From Anaerolinea sp. (lineage in GTDB: Bacteria; Chloroflexota; Dehalococcoidia; Tepidiformales; Tepidiformaceae): 64,000 nt of DNA. Location: contig PNKC01000004.1 in the NCBI GenBank assembly GCA_013822275.1, positions 1-64,000 on the forward strand, read 5' to 3'. Under the pieces are notes generated by a model, which was given only the letters and a program-made list of their open reading frames with translations, was not told the DNA's origin and searched no databases. The position numbers were made by a program, and so were the translations under genes. Below are positions 16,228 through 24,659 of the stretch, piece after piece; position 1 is the first letter of the stretch; every line of letters begins with the position of its first letter.

Positions 16228-17545
16228 AGAGCCCGCCTGCCCCCTCTGCGGGGGTGCTGGCTTCGTCCGGCGCGAGCGGCCGGTTGAGCACCCCAGGTTC
16301 GGCAAGGCCGAGCCGTGCGACTGCGTCCTCGATGAAGACACCGGCGTCCGGCGCGCCCGGCTCGAACGCCTCAGCAACCTCGGCTCGCTCACCCGCTTCA
16401 CCTTCGCCAACCTCATCCCCGCCGGCCGCACCGGCGACAGCGACTACTTCCTCGCCGCCTGCGAAGCCGCCAAAGCCTTCGCCGCCGAGCCGCGCGGTTG
16501 GTTGGTCTTCAGTGGCGGCAGCGGCAGCGGGAAGACGCACCTCGCCGCGGCCATCGCCAACGAACGCATCGCGGCCGGCCAGGCGGCCCTGTTCATGGTC
16601 GTCCCGGACCTCCTGGACCACCTCCGCGCCAGCTACGACGCCACCATCGACGAACTTGGCTACGAGCAGATGTTTGACCAGGTGCGCAACGCGCCCCTCC
16701 TCATCCTCGATGACATCGACGCTTCATCCGGCACTCCGTGGGCGCGTGAAAAGCTCTTCCAAATCGTGAACCACCGCTACAACGCCGAATTGCCAACCGT
16801 GTACACCACCTCCCAGCGGCCACAACAGCTCGACGACCGCCTCTCTACGCGCCTCTGTGACGCGGCGCTGTCACGCGTCCTGATGCTCGAAGGCGCTGTA
16901 AAGGGCGGCTACCGCCAGGTGGGCGGCATGTCCCGGGAGCGCCTCTCCGAGATGCAGTTTCGCGACTTCGTCGATCCGCCCAAAGCAACGCCCGAAGAAC
17001 TCGCCTCACTCCGCGCCGCCGTCCGCGCGGCAAAGGAATACGCCGACGGCCCCGGCGGCTGGCTCGTAATCATGGGCACGAACGGCTGCGGCAAGACGCA
17101 CATCGCGGCAGCGATAGCCAACAAAGTGCTCGCCAACGGCGGCAAGGTCTTCTTTGCCGTGGTCCCTGACCTCCTCGATCACCTCCGCACTTCATTCGCG
17201 CCCGGCAACGAAGCCAGCTACGACGAAACGTTCGACGAAGTGCGCGGCGCTGACCTCCTCATCCTGGATGACCTCGGCGCGCAGAAGTCATCGCCGTGGG
17301 CCGAAGAGAAGCTGTATCAGATCGTCAACTACCGCACGCTCATGCAGCTCCCCACGGTGGTCACAACGGATGTTCTGCCGGAAAGCATGCGCTCGGCCTA
17401 CCCGCGCATCGCCGCCCGCGTCCTGGACCCCCTCTCTGGCAACAAGATCGAAATCCTCGCGCCGCACTACACCCTCGGGCGGGTCGTGGAACCGCGAGGA
17501 TATAGCCCGAAGCGGAAACCGGCCGGCGATCGTCTCAAGCGATGA
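16142..17545 (+). CDS. Tandem DnaC/IstB-type AAA+ helicase loader
   Basis: Protein of 467 residues with two complete DnaC-like ATPase modules in one chain. A putative zinc site (CPLCGGAG then CDC, residues 33-61) precedes module 1: Walker A SGGSGSGKTH (124-133) and Walker B LLILDDID (186-193). Module 2 has Walker A GTNGCGKTH (312-320) and Walker B LLILDDLG (372-379). Both share VVPDLLDHLR, a PWAxEKLxQIVNxR segment and LPTVxTT, so they arose by duplication. Ordinary DnaC/DnaI proteins carry one module of about 250-310 residues in total. It should load DnaB at the origin or at restarting forks. It overlaps the DnaD gene by 86 bases. Confidence 0.85.
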   Translation: MKRLDQILAKSLNSASSERAPDLSPTIAEEPACPLCGGAGFVRRERPVEHPRFGKAEPCDCVLDEDTGVRRARLERLSNLGSLTRFTFANLIPAGRTGDSDYFLAACEAAKAFAAEPRGWLVFSGGSGSGKTHLAAAIANERIAAGQAALFMVVPDLLDHLRASYDATIDELGYEQMFDQVRNAPLLILDDIDASSGTPWAREKLFQIVNHRYNAELPTVYTTSQRPQQLDDRLSTRLCDAALSRVLMLEGAVKGGYRQVGGMSRERLSEMQFRDFVDPPKATPEELASLRAAVRAAKEYADGPGGWLVIMGTNGCGKTHIAAAIANKVLANGGKVFFAVVPDLLDHLRTSFAPGNEASYDETFDEVRGADLLILDDLGAQKSSPWAEEKLYQIVNYRTLMQLPTVVTTDVLPESMRSAYPRIAARVLDPLSGNKIEILAPHYTLGRVVEPRGYSPKRKPAGDRLKR

Positions 17546-18168
17546 CGCAGAAGAGAGCGAGCCTGTTCCTCGTCGCGTGTCTGCTGTTCGCGGCCGGGAC
17601 CGGAGTGTTCGCGTACTTCGCTCGGGACTGGTCCACGGTGGGCCAGACGATCGCTGAGACCAGTGCCCCAGGCGTGCCCGACATCGAGAGCGCCGACATT
17701 TCCGCCACCCTGACGGCCCTCCCGCGAGCAACCGGAACGCCCACGCGTTCGGCGGCCACGACACGCACGCCGGCAACCTCCACGCCGACTGCCCCTCCGC
17801 TCTCTCCCGCGGGCGTAACGGTCGGCGGAGTCCTCTACCGTGTGAATATCATCCTGGATCCGGAACCGCCGGGGCTGTTCAAGCCACCCGTCGGGCGTCG
17901 TATCGCTGGTGTCAACGTCTCAGTCATCGCAGTTTCGGCGCCGCTCTCCTACAGCTTCACTCAGTTCCGCCTTATCGACACCGCGGGCCAGGAATACGGC
18001 TGGGCCCTGGGGAACAGTGAACCGAAGCTGGAACAGGGCGTGCTCGCTGCCGGGGTCACGCGAACCGGCTGGATCGCCTTCAGCCTCCCGGACGGCGCGA
18101 AACCGGCGGTGATAACCGTCCAACCCGCCCCCGGTGGCCCAAAGACGCCGATCGCGGCGGTTCCCTGA
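17542..18168 (+). CDS. Membrane-anchored protein with Thr/Pro linker and DUF4352-like domain
   Basis: Protein of 208 residues: basic start, hydrophobic anchor at about 8-28 (FLVACLLFAAGTGVFAYF), a low-complexity Thr/Pro/Ala linker at about 52-92, then a beta-rich extracellular domain (ITVGG-like strands, FTQFRLIDTAGQEYGWALGN, GWIAFSLPDGAKPAVITVQP). The domain resembles DUF4352/immunoglobulin-like modules found on cell-surface lipoproteins. The start overlaps the loader gene stop as ATGA, so it is co-transcribed with replication genes although its location is extracytoplasmic. Function is unknown. Confidence 0.7.
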   Translation: MTQKRASLFLVACLLFAAGTGVFAYFARDWSTVGQTIAETSAPGVPDIESADISATLTALPRATGTPTRSAATTRTPATSTPTAPPLSPAGVTVGGVLYRVNIILDPEPPGLFKPPVGRRIAGVNVSVIAVSAPLSYSFTQFRLIDTAGQEYGWALGNSEPKLEQGVLAAGVTRTGWIAFSLPDGAKPAVITVQPAPGGPKTPIAAVP

Positions 18169-18171
18169 ACG

Positions 18172-18402
18172 CTAGAGCTCCGTCCACTCCTCAAGCGTGA
18201 TTTCCCGGCCAAGCAGTTCCTCGACTTCGCTGAGGAAGTCGCGCAATTTCGGGACGGAAAGCTCGTTGTACGACGGAATCGGCAGACGTGCCGGTCCGAG
18301 TTCGACCTGTTCGTGCCGGGGTCCGGCGAACGGCCCGGTGAAGCCGAGATTTCGCAGCTTTCGAATCAGGTCGCGACGTTTACAGGGAGTCCGCCGTGGC
18401 AA
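18172..18402 (-). CDS. hicA: HicA-type mRNA interferase toxin
   Basis: Protein of 76 residues with the HicA double-stranded-RNA-binding-like fold: KRRDLIRKLRNLGF, then GPFAGPRHEQVELG where His30 fits the catalytic histidine, and IPSYNELSVPKLRDFLSEVE. It would cleave mRNA. It starts with TTG at 18402, supported by AGGAG seven bases upstream, inside the end of hicB (23-base overlap). Antitoxin-first order is the less common HicBA arrangement. It converges with the membrane-anchored protein gene, with stops three bases apart. Confidence 0.8.
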   Translation of the reverse strand: MPRRTPCKRRDLIRKLRNLGFTGPFAGPRHEQVELGPARLPIPSYNELSVPKLRDFLSEVEELLGREITLEEWTEL

Positions 18403-18652
18403 GCACCGGCTCCTGACTCAGATTGATGCCGCCCACCACAGGAATCGGATGCCCATGCCTCAAGCCGAGCCAAACCCATTCTTCGAATACCGACTGCAAC
18501 TCGATGCGGCACTCTTCCTCCGACTCGGCGAAGGCGATCACACCGGTACAGGGAGGAATCCGGCCTGCAAAAGACCCATCCTCAAGCCGTTTGAACGACG
18601 CCACGTCCATCCCAGCGCGGATGAAGTCGGAAATGAGAAATCGAGCGCTCAC
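18380..18652 (-). CDS. hicB: HicB-type antitoxin
   Basis: Protein of 90 residues with a HicB partial RNase-H fold: FKRLEDGSFAGRIPPCTGVI (the strand pair plus the PPCxG variant of the usual PELPGC turn) and ECRIELQSVFEEWVWLGLRH with GHPIPVV at the end. No C-terminal DNA-binding domain is seen, so autoregulation may need another protein. The GTG start at 18652 lies exactly six bases after TATACT. Partner of the overlapping hicA. It is divergent from the frameshifted hicB at 3.4 kb and not a recent copy. Confidence 0.78.
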   Translation of the reverse strand: MSARFLISDFIRAGMDVASFKRLEDGSFAGRIPPCTGVIAFAESEEECRIELQSVFEEWVWLGLRHGHPIPVVGGINLSQEPVLATADSL

Positions 18653-18664
18653 TGAGAGAGTATA
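18653..18664 (-). promoter_or_regulatory. Leaderless-type -10 element of the hicBA operon
   Basis: Minus strand TATACT (18664-18659), six bases, GTG 18652. A GGAGGTGA just upstream overlaps the -10 and lies too far from the start to be a ribosome-binding site if transcription begins at the GTG. Confidence 0.6.
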
Positions 18665-18736
18665 TCACCTCCAGTCCGCATTTCGGCCCCAAGCGAGACT
18701 GCGCAGCTCCGGGCGTCGCGCGAGCCGCTCAGAAAC

Positions 18737-19258
18737 CTATCCTCGCCGCGCCACCCACTGCCGCAGCGCCCACTCCGTGCTGTCGAATGCCAGTTCCCCC
18801 CACGGGATCTGATCAACACCGAACCACCCCACCTCGCTCGTCTCGTCACCAGCCGACGCTTCACTCACTGCTCGCCCTTCGTAGACAATGACCACCACCC
18901 CAGGCTCCGGCCGGGTGAACACGCCGACCAGGACGAGGTCCGTCACCTCCAGGTTGGCTTCTTCCAGCGTCTCGCGGGCGGCGGCCTCTTCCGCGGTTTC
19001 CCCAACGTCCATGTATCCGCCGGGGAACACCCAGGTCCCAATCCTCGGTTCGATTGCCCGCCGCACGAGCAGGATCTGGCCATCCTCGCGCACCGGGATC
19101 GTGCCCGCCACCGGCCGCGGGTTGATGTAATGGACGAAGCCGCAGTCCATGCACACCAGCCGCCGTCTGGAGTCGCCTTCAGGCACCGCCGACGTCAACC
19201 GCTGGCCACAGTGCATGCAGTATCGGCTGAACGCGTGGGGGTGGCTGGTAGTGCTCAT
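18737..19258 (-). CDS. NUDIX hydrolase with N-terminal zinc ribbon
   Basis: Protein of 173 residues. A zinc ribbon (CMHCG about residues 14-18, CMDCG about 36-40) and a YINPRPVAG segment precede the NUDIX domain. The box is GGYMDVGETAEEAAARETLE then EANL, fitting Gx5Ex7REUxEExGU. This architecture resembles zinc-ribbon NUDIX enzymes acting on NADH or ADP-ribose-type substrates. Its ATG overlaps the moaE stop as ATGA, so it is the last gene of a moaD-moaE-NUDIX operon. A role in cofactor turnover is inference. Confidence 0.87.
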   Translation of the reverse strand: MSTTSHPHAFSRYCMHCGQRLTSAVPEGDSRRRLVCMDCGFVHYINPRPVAGTIPVREDGQILLVRRAIEPRIGTWVFPGGYMDVGETAEEAAARETLEEANLEVTDLVLVGVFTRPEPGVVVIVYEGRAVSEASAGDETSEVGWFGVDQIPWGELAFDSTEWALRQWVARRG

Positions 19259-19698
19259 CGCTGGCCCGGAGCCTGGATGCCGAGCGACTCCGGCCCTTCG
19301 ATCCACGACTCGCCGTCGGCCCAGACTTCCTTCTTCCACACCGGCACGCGTTTTTTGATCTCGTTCACCAGCCAGTGCCCGCCTTCGAACGACTCCACCC
19401 GGTGGCCGCTGCTCACCGCAATGAGGAGGCTCGTCTCCCCGATCTCAAGCTTCCCGGTGCGATGCAGCACGGCCACATCTTCGAACCCGAACTTCCGGAT
19501 CGACTCCTCGGCGATTTCGCGCATCACCTTCTCGGCCATCGAGGGATACGCTTCGTAGTCCAGGTAGCGGACCTCGCGCCCCAGGTTGTTGTCGCGGACA
19601 ACGCCGAGAAAGACGTTGATAGCGCCCGCCCGCGGGCTGGCGACGGCGTCAATCGCCTGCTGGCTGACCAGCGGGTCCCGGGTGACACGGATGAGCAC
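19255..19698 (-). CDS. moaE: Molybdopterin synthase large subunit MoaE
   Basis: Protein of 147 residues. MoaE with MoaD converts precursor Z (cPMP) into molybdopterin. Family segments are AINVFLGVVRDNNLGREVRY with YLDYEAYPSMAEKVMREI, VAVLHRTGKLEIGETSLLIA and the catalytic-lysine tail VPVWKKEVWADGESWI. The GTG start is preceded by GGAGG at 7-base spacing. Only three bases separate it from moaD. No other moa genes are in the window. Confidence 0.95.
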   Translation of the reverse strand: MLIRVTRDPLVSQQAIDAVASPRAGAINVFLGVVRDNNLGREVRYLDYEAYPSMAEKVMREIAEESIRKFGFEDVAVLHRTGKLEIGETSLLIAVSSGHRVESFEGGHWLVNEIKKRVPVWKKEVWADGESWIEGPESLGIQAPGQR

Positions 19699-19700
19699 GG

Positions 19701-19946
19701 TTAGCCTCCGGAAACGGGTGGGATAAGCGCCAGCGTGGCGCCTTGGGTGAGCGGTTGAGTGACGCGGACATACTCTTCGTCGAGCGCGTAAAGCAGGTTA
19801 GGCAGGAACGGCTCAATGGCCGGGAAGCGCTCCAGGAGCAGGTCACGTGCGGTTGCCACGGTTGCCTCTTCCGGTACGTCCAGGGCAAGACGCCGTGTCC
19901 CGAGGCGATCGGCTACCGAGGCAAACAGCAGGACCGTGATCTCCAT
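19701..19946 (-). CDS. moaD: Molybdopterin synthase sulfur carrier MoaD
   Basis: Ubiquitin-fold protein of 81 residues ending in ...PPVSGG; the terminal Gly-Gly is the thiocarboxylation site. ITVLLFASVADRLGTRRLAL is the N-terminal strand pair and TLALIPPVSGG the last strand. It delivers sulfur to MoaE. The start may be ATG 19946 or ATG 19955. TACAAT (minus strand 19959-19954) lies seven bases before ATG 19946, close to but not exactly the leaderless spacing seen elsewhere. Confidence 0.92.
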   Translation of the reverse strand: MEITVLLFASVADRLGTRRLALDVPEEATVATARDLLLERFPAIEPFLPNLLYALDEEYVRVTQPLTQGATLALIPPVSGG

Positions 19947-20034
19947 GCCGTCCATTGTAGGCGACGAATGCGAAGCGGCGTGGGCATCGATGCGATCGTT
20001 GAGACCGCTGCTGCCAGCGAGGCCACGCCCGGCG

Positions 20035-20046
20035 TACACTGCCGCC
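20035..20046 (+). promoter_or_regulatory. Leaderless-type -10 element of comF
   Basis: TACACT at 20035-20040, six bases, GTG 20047. Confidence 0.6.
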
Positions 20047-20751
20047 GTGCTTCGCCGCCTCGCTTCCACGGCCGCCGGCCTGCTCTACCCCGAACGGTGC
20101 GTTGGGTGCGGCTGTTTTGGGTCGCTCCTGTGCGCGCGTTGCACGGCGTTGATGGAGCCAGCGACGGGGGAAGGGCGCTGCCCGCACTGCCGCGCTTTCT
20201 GGGAAGGCGGAGGCAACTGCCCGCGCTGCTTTCACCTCCAGTCGTTGGAAGGGGTCCTCGCCTCGTTTGAAATGGCGGGACCGGCGCGCCAGGCGGTCCA
20301 CGCGCTCAAGTACCGGTTCGTCCGCGCGCTCGCGCCCGCGATGGCGCCTCACCTCGTGTGCGCCAGTTCAGGCCACTCCTTCAACGCCGTCTTCCCCGTG
20401 CCGCTGCACCGTTCACGCGAGAAGTCGCGCGGGTTCAACCAGGCGGAGCTTCTCGTTCAGGCTGCGGGGTGGGACGCCGAGCCCGGGCTCACGCGCGTCC
20501 GTAACACGGGCAGGCAGGTCGGAATGCACGAACGCCAGCGGCGGGCGAATGTCGCGGGCGCCTTCCGTTACGCGGGCCGCGACCTTGCCGGACTGCGCGT
20601 CGCCCTCGTTGACGACGTCATCACGACCGGCGCCACGATGCAGGAGTGCGCCGTGTTGTTGCGCGCCGCCGGTGCCCGCGAGGTGTGGGGCGTGGCCTTC
20701 GCCAGGGCCAGCTACAGGGTCGCGCTTCCAGACGCCCCCATCGAGGATTGA
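20047..20751 (+). CDS. comF: ComF-family phosphoribosyltransferase-like protein
   Basis: Protein of 234 residues. A double zinc ribbon at the N-terminus (CVGCG, CARC, CPHC, CPRC within residues 18-65) precedes a type I phosphoribosyltransferase domain with VALVDDVITTGATM as the PRPP loop, and the ComF-specific FNQAELLVQ and GMHERQRRANV. In competent bacteria ComF supports uptake and handling of transforming single-stranded DNA. No other competence genes are in the window. The GTG start is fixed by the leaderless -10. Confidence 0.9.
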   Translation: MLRRLASTAAGLLYPERCVGCGCFGSLLCARCTALMEPATGEGRCPHCRAFWEGGGNCPRCFHLQSLEGVLASFEMAGPARQAVHALKYRFVRALAPAMAPHLVCASSGHSFNAVFPVPLHRSREKSRGFNQAELLVQAAGWDAEPGLTRVRNTGRQVGMHERQRRANVAGAFRYAGRDLAGLRVALVDDVITTGATMQECAVLLRAAGAREVWGVAFARASYRVALPDAPIED

Positions 20752-20887
20752 GCGTCCGCCAGGTCGCTCAATTCGGCCGCGAGAGCCATTCATCCCCTCT
20801 TTACGCGGCGCGCGTAGAATGAGCCTGCGCCGCGTCTCTTCGCGGCGATTTTCGATTGCGGAGCAGCCCTTGGCCTCCGGTGCCCTC

Positions 20888-21859
20888 ATGCTCTCTCCCG
20901 CGGCAGCGAGCGCCGCCCAGATCCTGGCGACCGTGCGCAGCGAAGTCCACCGCGTCATCATCGGCCAGGATCGGCTCATCGACCGGCTCCTGGTCGGCCT
21001 CCTCTGCCACGGGCATGTGCTCGTTGAAGGCGTCCCGGGGTTGGCGAAGACGTTGACGGTCTCGACGCTCTCGACAGCGCTAAACCTCAAGGGAGTCCGC
21101 ATCCAGTTCACGCCGGACCTGCTCCCCGCCGACCTCATCGGCACCGAAGTCTTCAGCCCCCAGGACGGCCGCTTCACCGTCCGCCGGGGGCCCCTCTTCG
21201 CCAACATCGTCCTCGCCGACGAGGTAAACCGCGCGCCCGCCAAGGTGCAGTCCGCCCTCCTCGAAGCGATGCAGGAGCGGCAGGTGAGCATCGGCGGCGA
21301 GACTTTCCCGCTCGATGAGCCGTTCCTTGTCATGGCGACGATGAACCCCATCGAGCAGGAAGGCACCTACCCCCTGCCGGAGGCCCAGCTCGATCGCTTC
21401 CTCATGAAGGTCCGCGTTGACTACCCAAGCCGGCCCGAGGAGCGCCAGATCCTGGAGCAGGGCCTGAATGGGAGAATGCCCACCGCGCGGCCTGTTGCTT
21501 CACGGGAGGCCCTTGCCGCCGCGCGCGAAGCGGTCAACGAAGTCACCCTCGATGGGGCCCTTAAGGACTACATCGTCCAGCTCGTCTACGCCACGCGAAG
21601 GCCGGCTGCCTACCGCATGCCCGAACTCGCCTCCCTCATCGCGTTCGGCGCCTCGCCTCGCGCTTCCATCGCCCTCGCCCAATCTGCCCGCGCCCACGCC
21701 TTCCTCCAGGGCCGCGCCTACACCACACCCGATGACGTGAAGGATCTCGCCCACGACGTCCTTCGCCACCGGATCGTGACCACCTACGAAGCCGAAGCCG
21801 AAGAGCTGACAACCGACGACCTGATCGACCGCGTCCTCGAGGGCGTGGATGTGCCCTGA
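20888..21859 (+). CDS. MoxR-family AAA+ ATPase
   Basis: Protein of 323 residues. VRSEVHRVIIGQDRLIDRLL precedes Walker A VEGVPGLAKT (GxxGxxKT). VLADEVNRAPAKVQSALLEA is Walker B plus sensor region, and MATMNPIEQEGTYPLPEAQL with RFLMKV is the MoxR signature. MoxR proteins act as chaperone-like ATPases for the VWA proteins encoded beside them. ATG 20888 gives the canonical MoxR N-terminus. An earlier in-frame ATG at 20819 lies inside TAGAAT (20815-20820), which is better read as the promoter -10 of the operon, leaving a leader of about 60 nt. First gene of a five-gene Bat-type operon. Confidence 0.92.
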   Translation: MLSPAAASAAQILATVRSEVHRVIIGQDRLIDRLLVGLLCHGHVLVEGVPGLAKTLTVSTLSTALNLKGVRIQFTPDLLPADLIGTEVFSPQDGRFTVRRGPLFANIVLADEVNRAPAKVQSALLEAMQERQVSIGGETFPLDEPFLVMATMNPIEQEGTYPLPEAQLDRFLMKVRVDYPSRPEERQILEQGLNGRMPTARPVASREALAAAREAVNEVTLDGALKDYIVQLVYATRRPAAYRMPELASLIAFGASPRASIALAQSARAHAFLQGRAYTTPDDVKDLAHDVLRHRIVTTYEAEAEELTTDDLIDRVLEGVDVP

Positions 21860-21874
21860 CGCGCGGAGGTAGCC

Positions 21875-22834
21875 ATGCGCTTGCCCTTTCGCCGTCCCGC
21901 CCACCGCGCGCAACCCGGCCGCGCGGAGCCGCCCGGCCGCGCGGGCCCCGGCAGCATCCCGCCGGAGATGCTCGAACGCGTGAAGGCGATTGAGATAAAG
22001 GCACGGCGTCTGGTAAACGACCTCTTCCTCGGCGAATACCACGCCGTCTTTCGCGGCCACGGCCTTGAGTTCGACGAGTTGCGGCCCTACGTCCCCGGCG
22101 ACGATGTCCGCTCCATCGATTGGAAGGCCCTGGCGCGCACCGGCCAACCGTCAATCCGCCGTTACCGCGAAGACCGCGACCTGACGGTCATCTTCGTCGT
22201 CGATGTGAGCGCCTCCCAATCAGCCGGTTCGCTTACGCGTACCAAGGAGGACCTGGCCGCCGAACTCTGTGCCGTCCTCGCGCTCGCCGCCATCCGCAAC
22301 AAGGACAAGGTTGGCCTCCTCCTCTTCGCCAGCAAACCCGAGCGCTACGTCCGCCCGGCGGGCGGTACCACCCACGTCCTGCGCGTCGTGCGGGAGGTGC
22401 TCTGGGCCCAGCCCGAGACCCTTGGCACGGATATCGGCGCCGCCCTCGAATATCTCACGGGTGTCCAGAAACGCCGCGCCACGGTCTTCCTCGTTTCGGA
22501 TTTCCTCACGTCCGGCTTCACCCGCCAGCTCCGGGCGGCTGCCCGGCGCCACGACATCATCGCCCTGCGCGTGCGTCAACCTATCGATGAGGCGCTCCCC
22601 GACGCGGGGCTCATCCGCGTCGCCGATGCGGAGACGGGGCGAATGATGGACATCGATGCTGGCAGCGCCTCCGTCCGCGAGGCATACGCGGCCCATGTGC
22701 GCGACCTCGACGATGAGCGCAAGCACCTGTTCGGCGCGCTTGGCATCGACGAAATAGCGGTGACAGTGGGCGTGGACTACGTCCCCGCGCTTCTGCGCTT
22801 CTTCAAGCGCCGGGGCATGGCGGCGGCCGGATGA
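21875..22834 (+). CDS. DUF58 domain protein
   Basis: Protein of 319 residues. After a Pro/Arg/Gly-rich N-terminus, the DUF58 core is marked by RRLVNDLFLGEYHAVFRGHG, FDELRPYVPGDDVRSIDWKA with LARTGQPSIRRYREDRDL, and FVVDVSASQ (VWA-like MIDAS remnant). DUF58 proteins occur next to MoxR and Bat proteins and are thought to join an ATPase-VWA complex; no catalytic activity is established. GGAGG at 5-base spacing precedes the ATG. Its stop overlaps the next gene as ATGA. Confidence 0.9.
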   Translation: MRLPFRRPAHRAQPGRAEPPGRAGPGSIPPEMLERVKAIEIKARRLVNDLFLGEYHAVFRGHGLEFDELRPYVPGDDVRSIDWKALARTGQPSIRRYREDRDLTVIFVVDVSASQSAGSLTRTKEDLAAELCAVLALAAIRNKDKVGLLLFASKPERYVRPAGGTTHVLRVVREVLWAQPETLGTDIGAALEYLTGVQKRRATVFLVSDFLTSGFTRQLRAAARRHDIIALRVRQPIDEALPDAGLIRVADAETGRMMDIDAGSASVREAYAAHVRDLDDERKHLFGALGIDEIAVTVGVDYVPALLRFFKRRGMAAAG

Positions 22835-23721
22835 AGCGCGCCGCCCCTCTCCTTTGTGCCGCCCTTCTGGCGATGTTGCCGCTCTCCGCGTTTGCCGAGG
22901 ACGGCGATCGGTCCACCGTGACGCGCGCTTCCCTCGAAGTTGGCGAGCAGGTCGCGGTCCGGCTTGAGGTGACCACCGAGGATGGGCAGTCCGTCGAAAT
23001 CAACCCTGGCGGCCCGTCCTGGAACGGAGTCGAGCTGGTGCGCGTCGCTGCCAGCGCGTCCCGCCCCGCGGGTGGGAAGACGCTCCACACCCTGGACATC
23101 GTCGTCGCTGCCTTCGTGCCGGGAGAGGTGGAGTTCCAGCCCTCCGTCACCGTTGTCGCCGGCGCGGAGGCGTCCCCGCGGCTGCTCCCGGCGGTGAAGC
23201 TGAACGTGCTCTCCAGTCTGCGCCCAGGGGAGCCGCTGGAGCTGTCGCCACTCCCTCCGCCAGTATCCATCGGCGGCGCCGAGTCTCCCCTCCTGAAGCC
23301 CGCGTTGGGCCTTGGCGGTCTGGCCGCGCTGGCTCTCCTCGTCGCGCTCGCCGTCTCTATCGCGCGCCGCCTCACGCGCAGGGCGCCCGCGGTTTCGCCG
23401 CCAGCCGCATCACCCGTGCCGCCAACGCTCCTGGGCGCCGAGCGGGACATCGTCACGGACCCCGTGACCGCCTACCGGACCCTCGCCTCCGTCGTGCGGT
23501 CCGTGCTTGGCCAGCGCTACGGCTTCCCCGCCCCTTCGCTCACCACCCACGAACTGAAGCGCCGCATGGAAGCCGCGGGCGTGGACCGCTGGCAGGCACG
23601 CCTCGTCGAAGGGCTCCTCGAGGAATGCGACGCCGTTGTCTACGCGGGTTACCGGCCGGCCGTGGAGCGTCGCGAGGCGGACCTCACCATGGCCCGCGAA
23701 ATCGTTGAGGCGGTGTCCTGA
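22831..23721 (+). CDS. BatD/DUF4381-like membrane protein
   Basis: Protein of 296 residues with a signal peptide (MKRAAPLLCAALLAMLPLSA, cleavage near AFA-ED), a beta-rich periplasmic domain (about 25-140, with VTRASLEVGEQVAVRLEV resembling BatD's repeated domains), one transmembrane helix (about 155-178) and a cytoplasmic domain ending at TMAREIVEAVS. Position between DUF58 and BatA matches BatD- or DUF4381-type components of aerotolerance-like operons. Stop and next start overlap by one base (TGATG). A family-level call, mostly from context. Confidence 0.7.
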   Translation: MKRAAPLLCAALLAMLPLSAFAEDGDRSTVTRASLEVGEQVAVRLEVTTEDGQSVEINPGGPSWNGVELVRVAASASRPAGGKTLHTLDIVVAAFVPGEVEFQPSVTVVAGAEASPRLLPAVKLNVLSSLRPGEPLELSPLPPPVSIGGAESPLLKPALGLGGLAALALLVALAVSIARRLTRRAPAVSPPAASPVPPTLLGAERDIVTDPVTAYRTLASVVRSVLGQRYGFPAPSLTTHELKRRMEAAGVDRWQARLVEGLLEECDAVVYAGYRPAVERREADLTMAREIVEAVS

Positions 23722-24659
23722 TGGAGTTCGCCGCCCCCGCCGCGCTGGCGCTCGCCGGCCTCGCCCTGCCCGTCGCCCTCCTGGCCCTGTTTCGCGGCAA
23801 GCGCTCGTTGACGGTCCCCTCAACCAGGCCGCTGCTCGCCGTGCGGCCCTCGTTCAGGCTGCGCCTGCTGCCGTTCCTCCCTGCGCTGCGCGCGCTCGCC
23901 GTCTGTGCCCTTGCCGTTGCCGTGGCCGGACCACGCATCGGCAACGCCAACGCCGTCGTCCCCGGCCAGGGCATCGATATCGCGCTCTCAATCGACATCT
24001 CGAGCTCCATGGACACTTCCGGCTTCGGTTCCGGCACGCGCCTGGAGGCGACCAAGCGTGTCATCCGCGACTTCATCAAGGGCCGCGAAAACGACCGCAT
24101 CGGCATCGTCGTGTTTCAGCGGGATGCTCTCCCCTTGACGCCGCCGAGCCTCGACTACGAAGCGCTCGACAAGACCGTCGCCGACCTGGAAAGCGGCTTG
24201 CTGCCAGACGGAACGGGGATCGGTGTCGGCCTTGCCGAGGGCTTGAACATGCTGCGGGAATCGACCGCCGCCAGCCGGATCGTCATTCTCCTGACCGACG
24301 GCGAACATAACGCCTCCTCCATCTCCCCCGAAGACGCCGCCGAGCTTGCTAACGCGCTCAAGATCCGCGTCTACACCATTGGCGTCGTCTCGGACACCGC
24401 CGCGCGACGGGCCGAAGTCGATGAAGAGCTCCTCCAGGCAATCGCCGACCGCACGGGCGCCCGGTATTTCAAGGCGGATAACCCACGCGCGCTCCTCGAC
24501 ATTTACGAAGAGATTGGCCGCCTGGAGACGAGCCGCGTCGGCCGGGAGCGGTTCGAGCGCTTCACGGAGCTCTCTCCCTGGTTCGCCGCTGCCGCGGGCG
24601 GCCTCCTCTTGCTGGACCTTGCCGCTCGCGCCACCTGGCTGCGCAGGAGCCCGGCATGA
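23721..24659 (+). CDS. BatA-like VWA-domain membrane protein
   Basis: Protein of 312 residues: two N-terminal transmembrane helices (about 5-22 and 55-72), a VWA domain with a complete MIDAS (DISSSMDTS near residue 91, Thr in GTGIGVGL, Asp in LLTDGEH), and a C-terminal helix (about 285-305). BatA proteins are membrane-anchored metal-dependent adhesion-type modules thought to work with MoxR in envelope stress or protein assembly. It overlaps the following VWA gene by four bases. Confidence 0.88.
   Translation: MEFAAPAALALAGLALPVALLALFRGKRSLTVPSTRPLLAVRPSFRLRLLPFLPALRALAVCALAVAVAGPRIGNANAVVPGQGIDIALSIDISSSMDTSGFGSGTRLEATKRVIRDFIKGRENDRIGIVVFQRDALPLTPPSLDYEALDKTVADLESGLLPDGTGIGVGLAEGLNMLRESTAASRIVILLTDGEHNASSISPEDAAELANALKIRVYTIGVVSDTAARRAEVDEELLQAIADRTGARYFKADNPRALLDIYEEIGRLETSRVGRERFERFTELSPWFAAAAGGLLLLDLAARATWLRRSPA

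Noticed and set aside
20815-20827. ATG 20819 as the MoxR start
   Set aside because: It lies inside TAGAAT, which fits a -10 box; the 23 extra residues are Arg/Ser-rich and not part of the family, whereas ATG 20888 gives the usual N-terminus.
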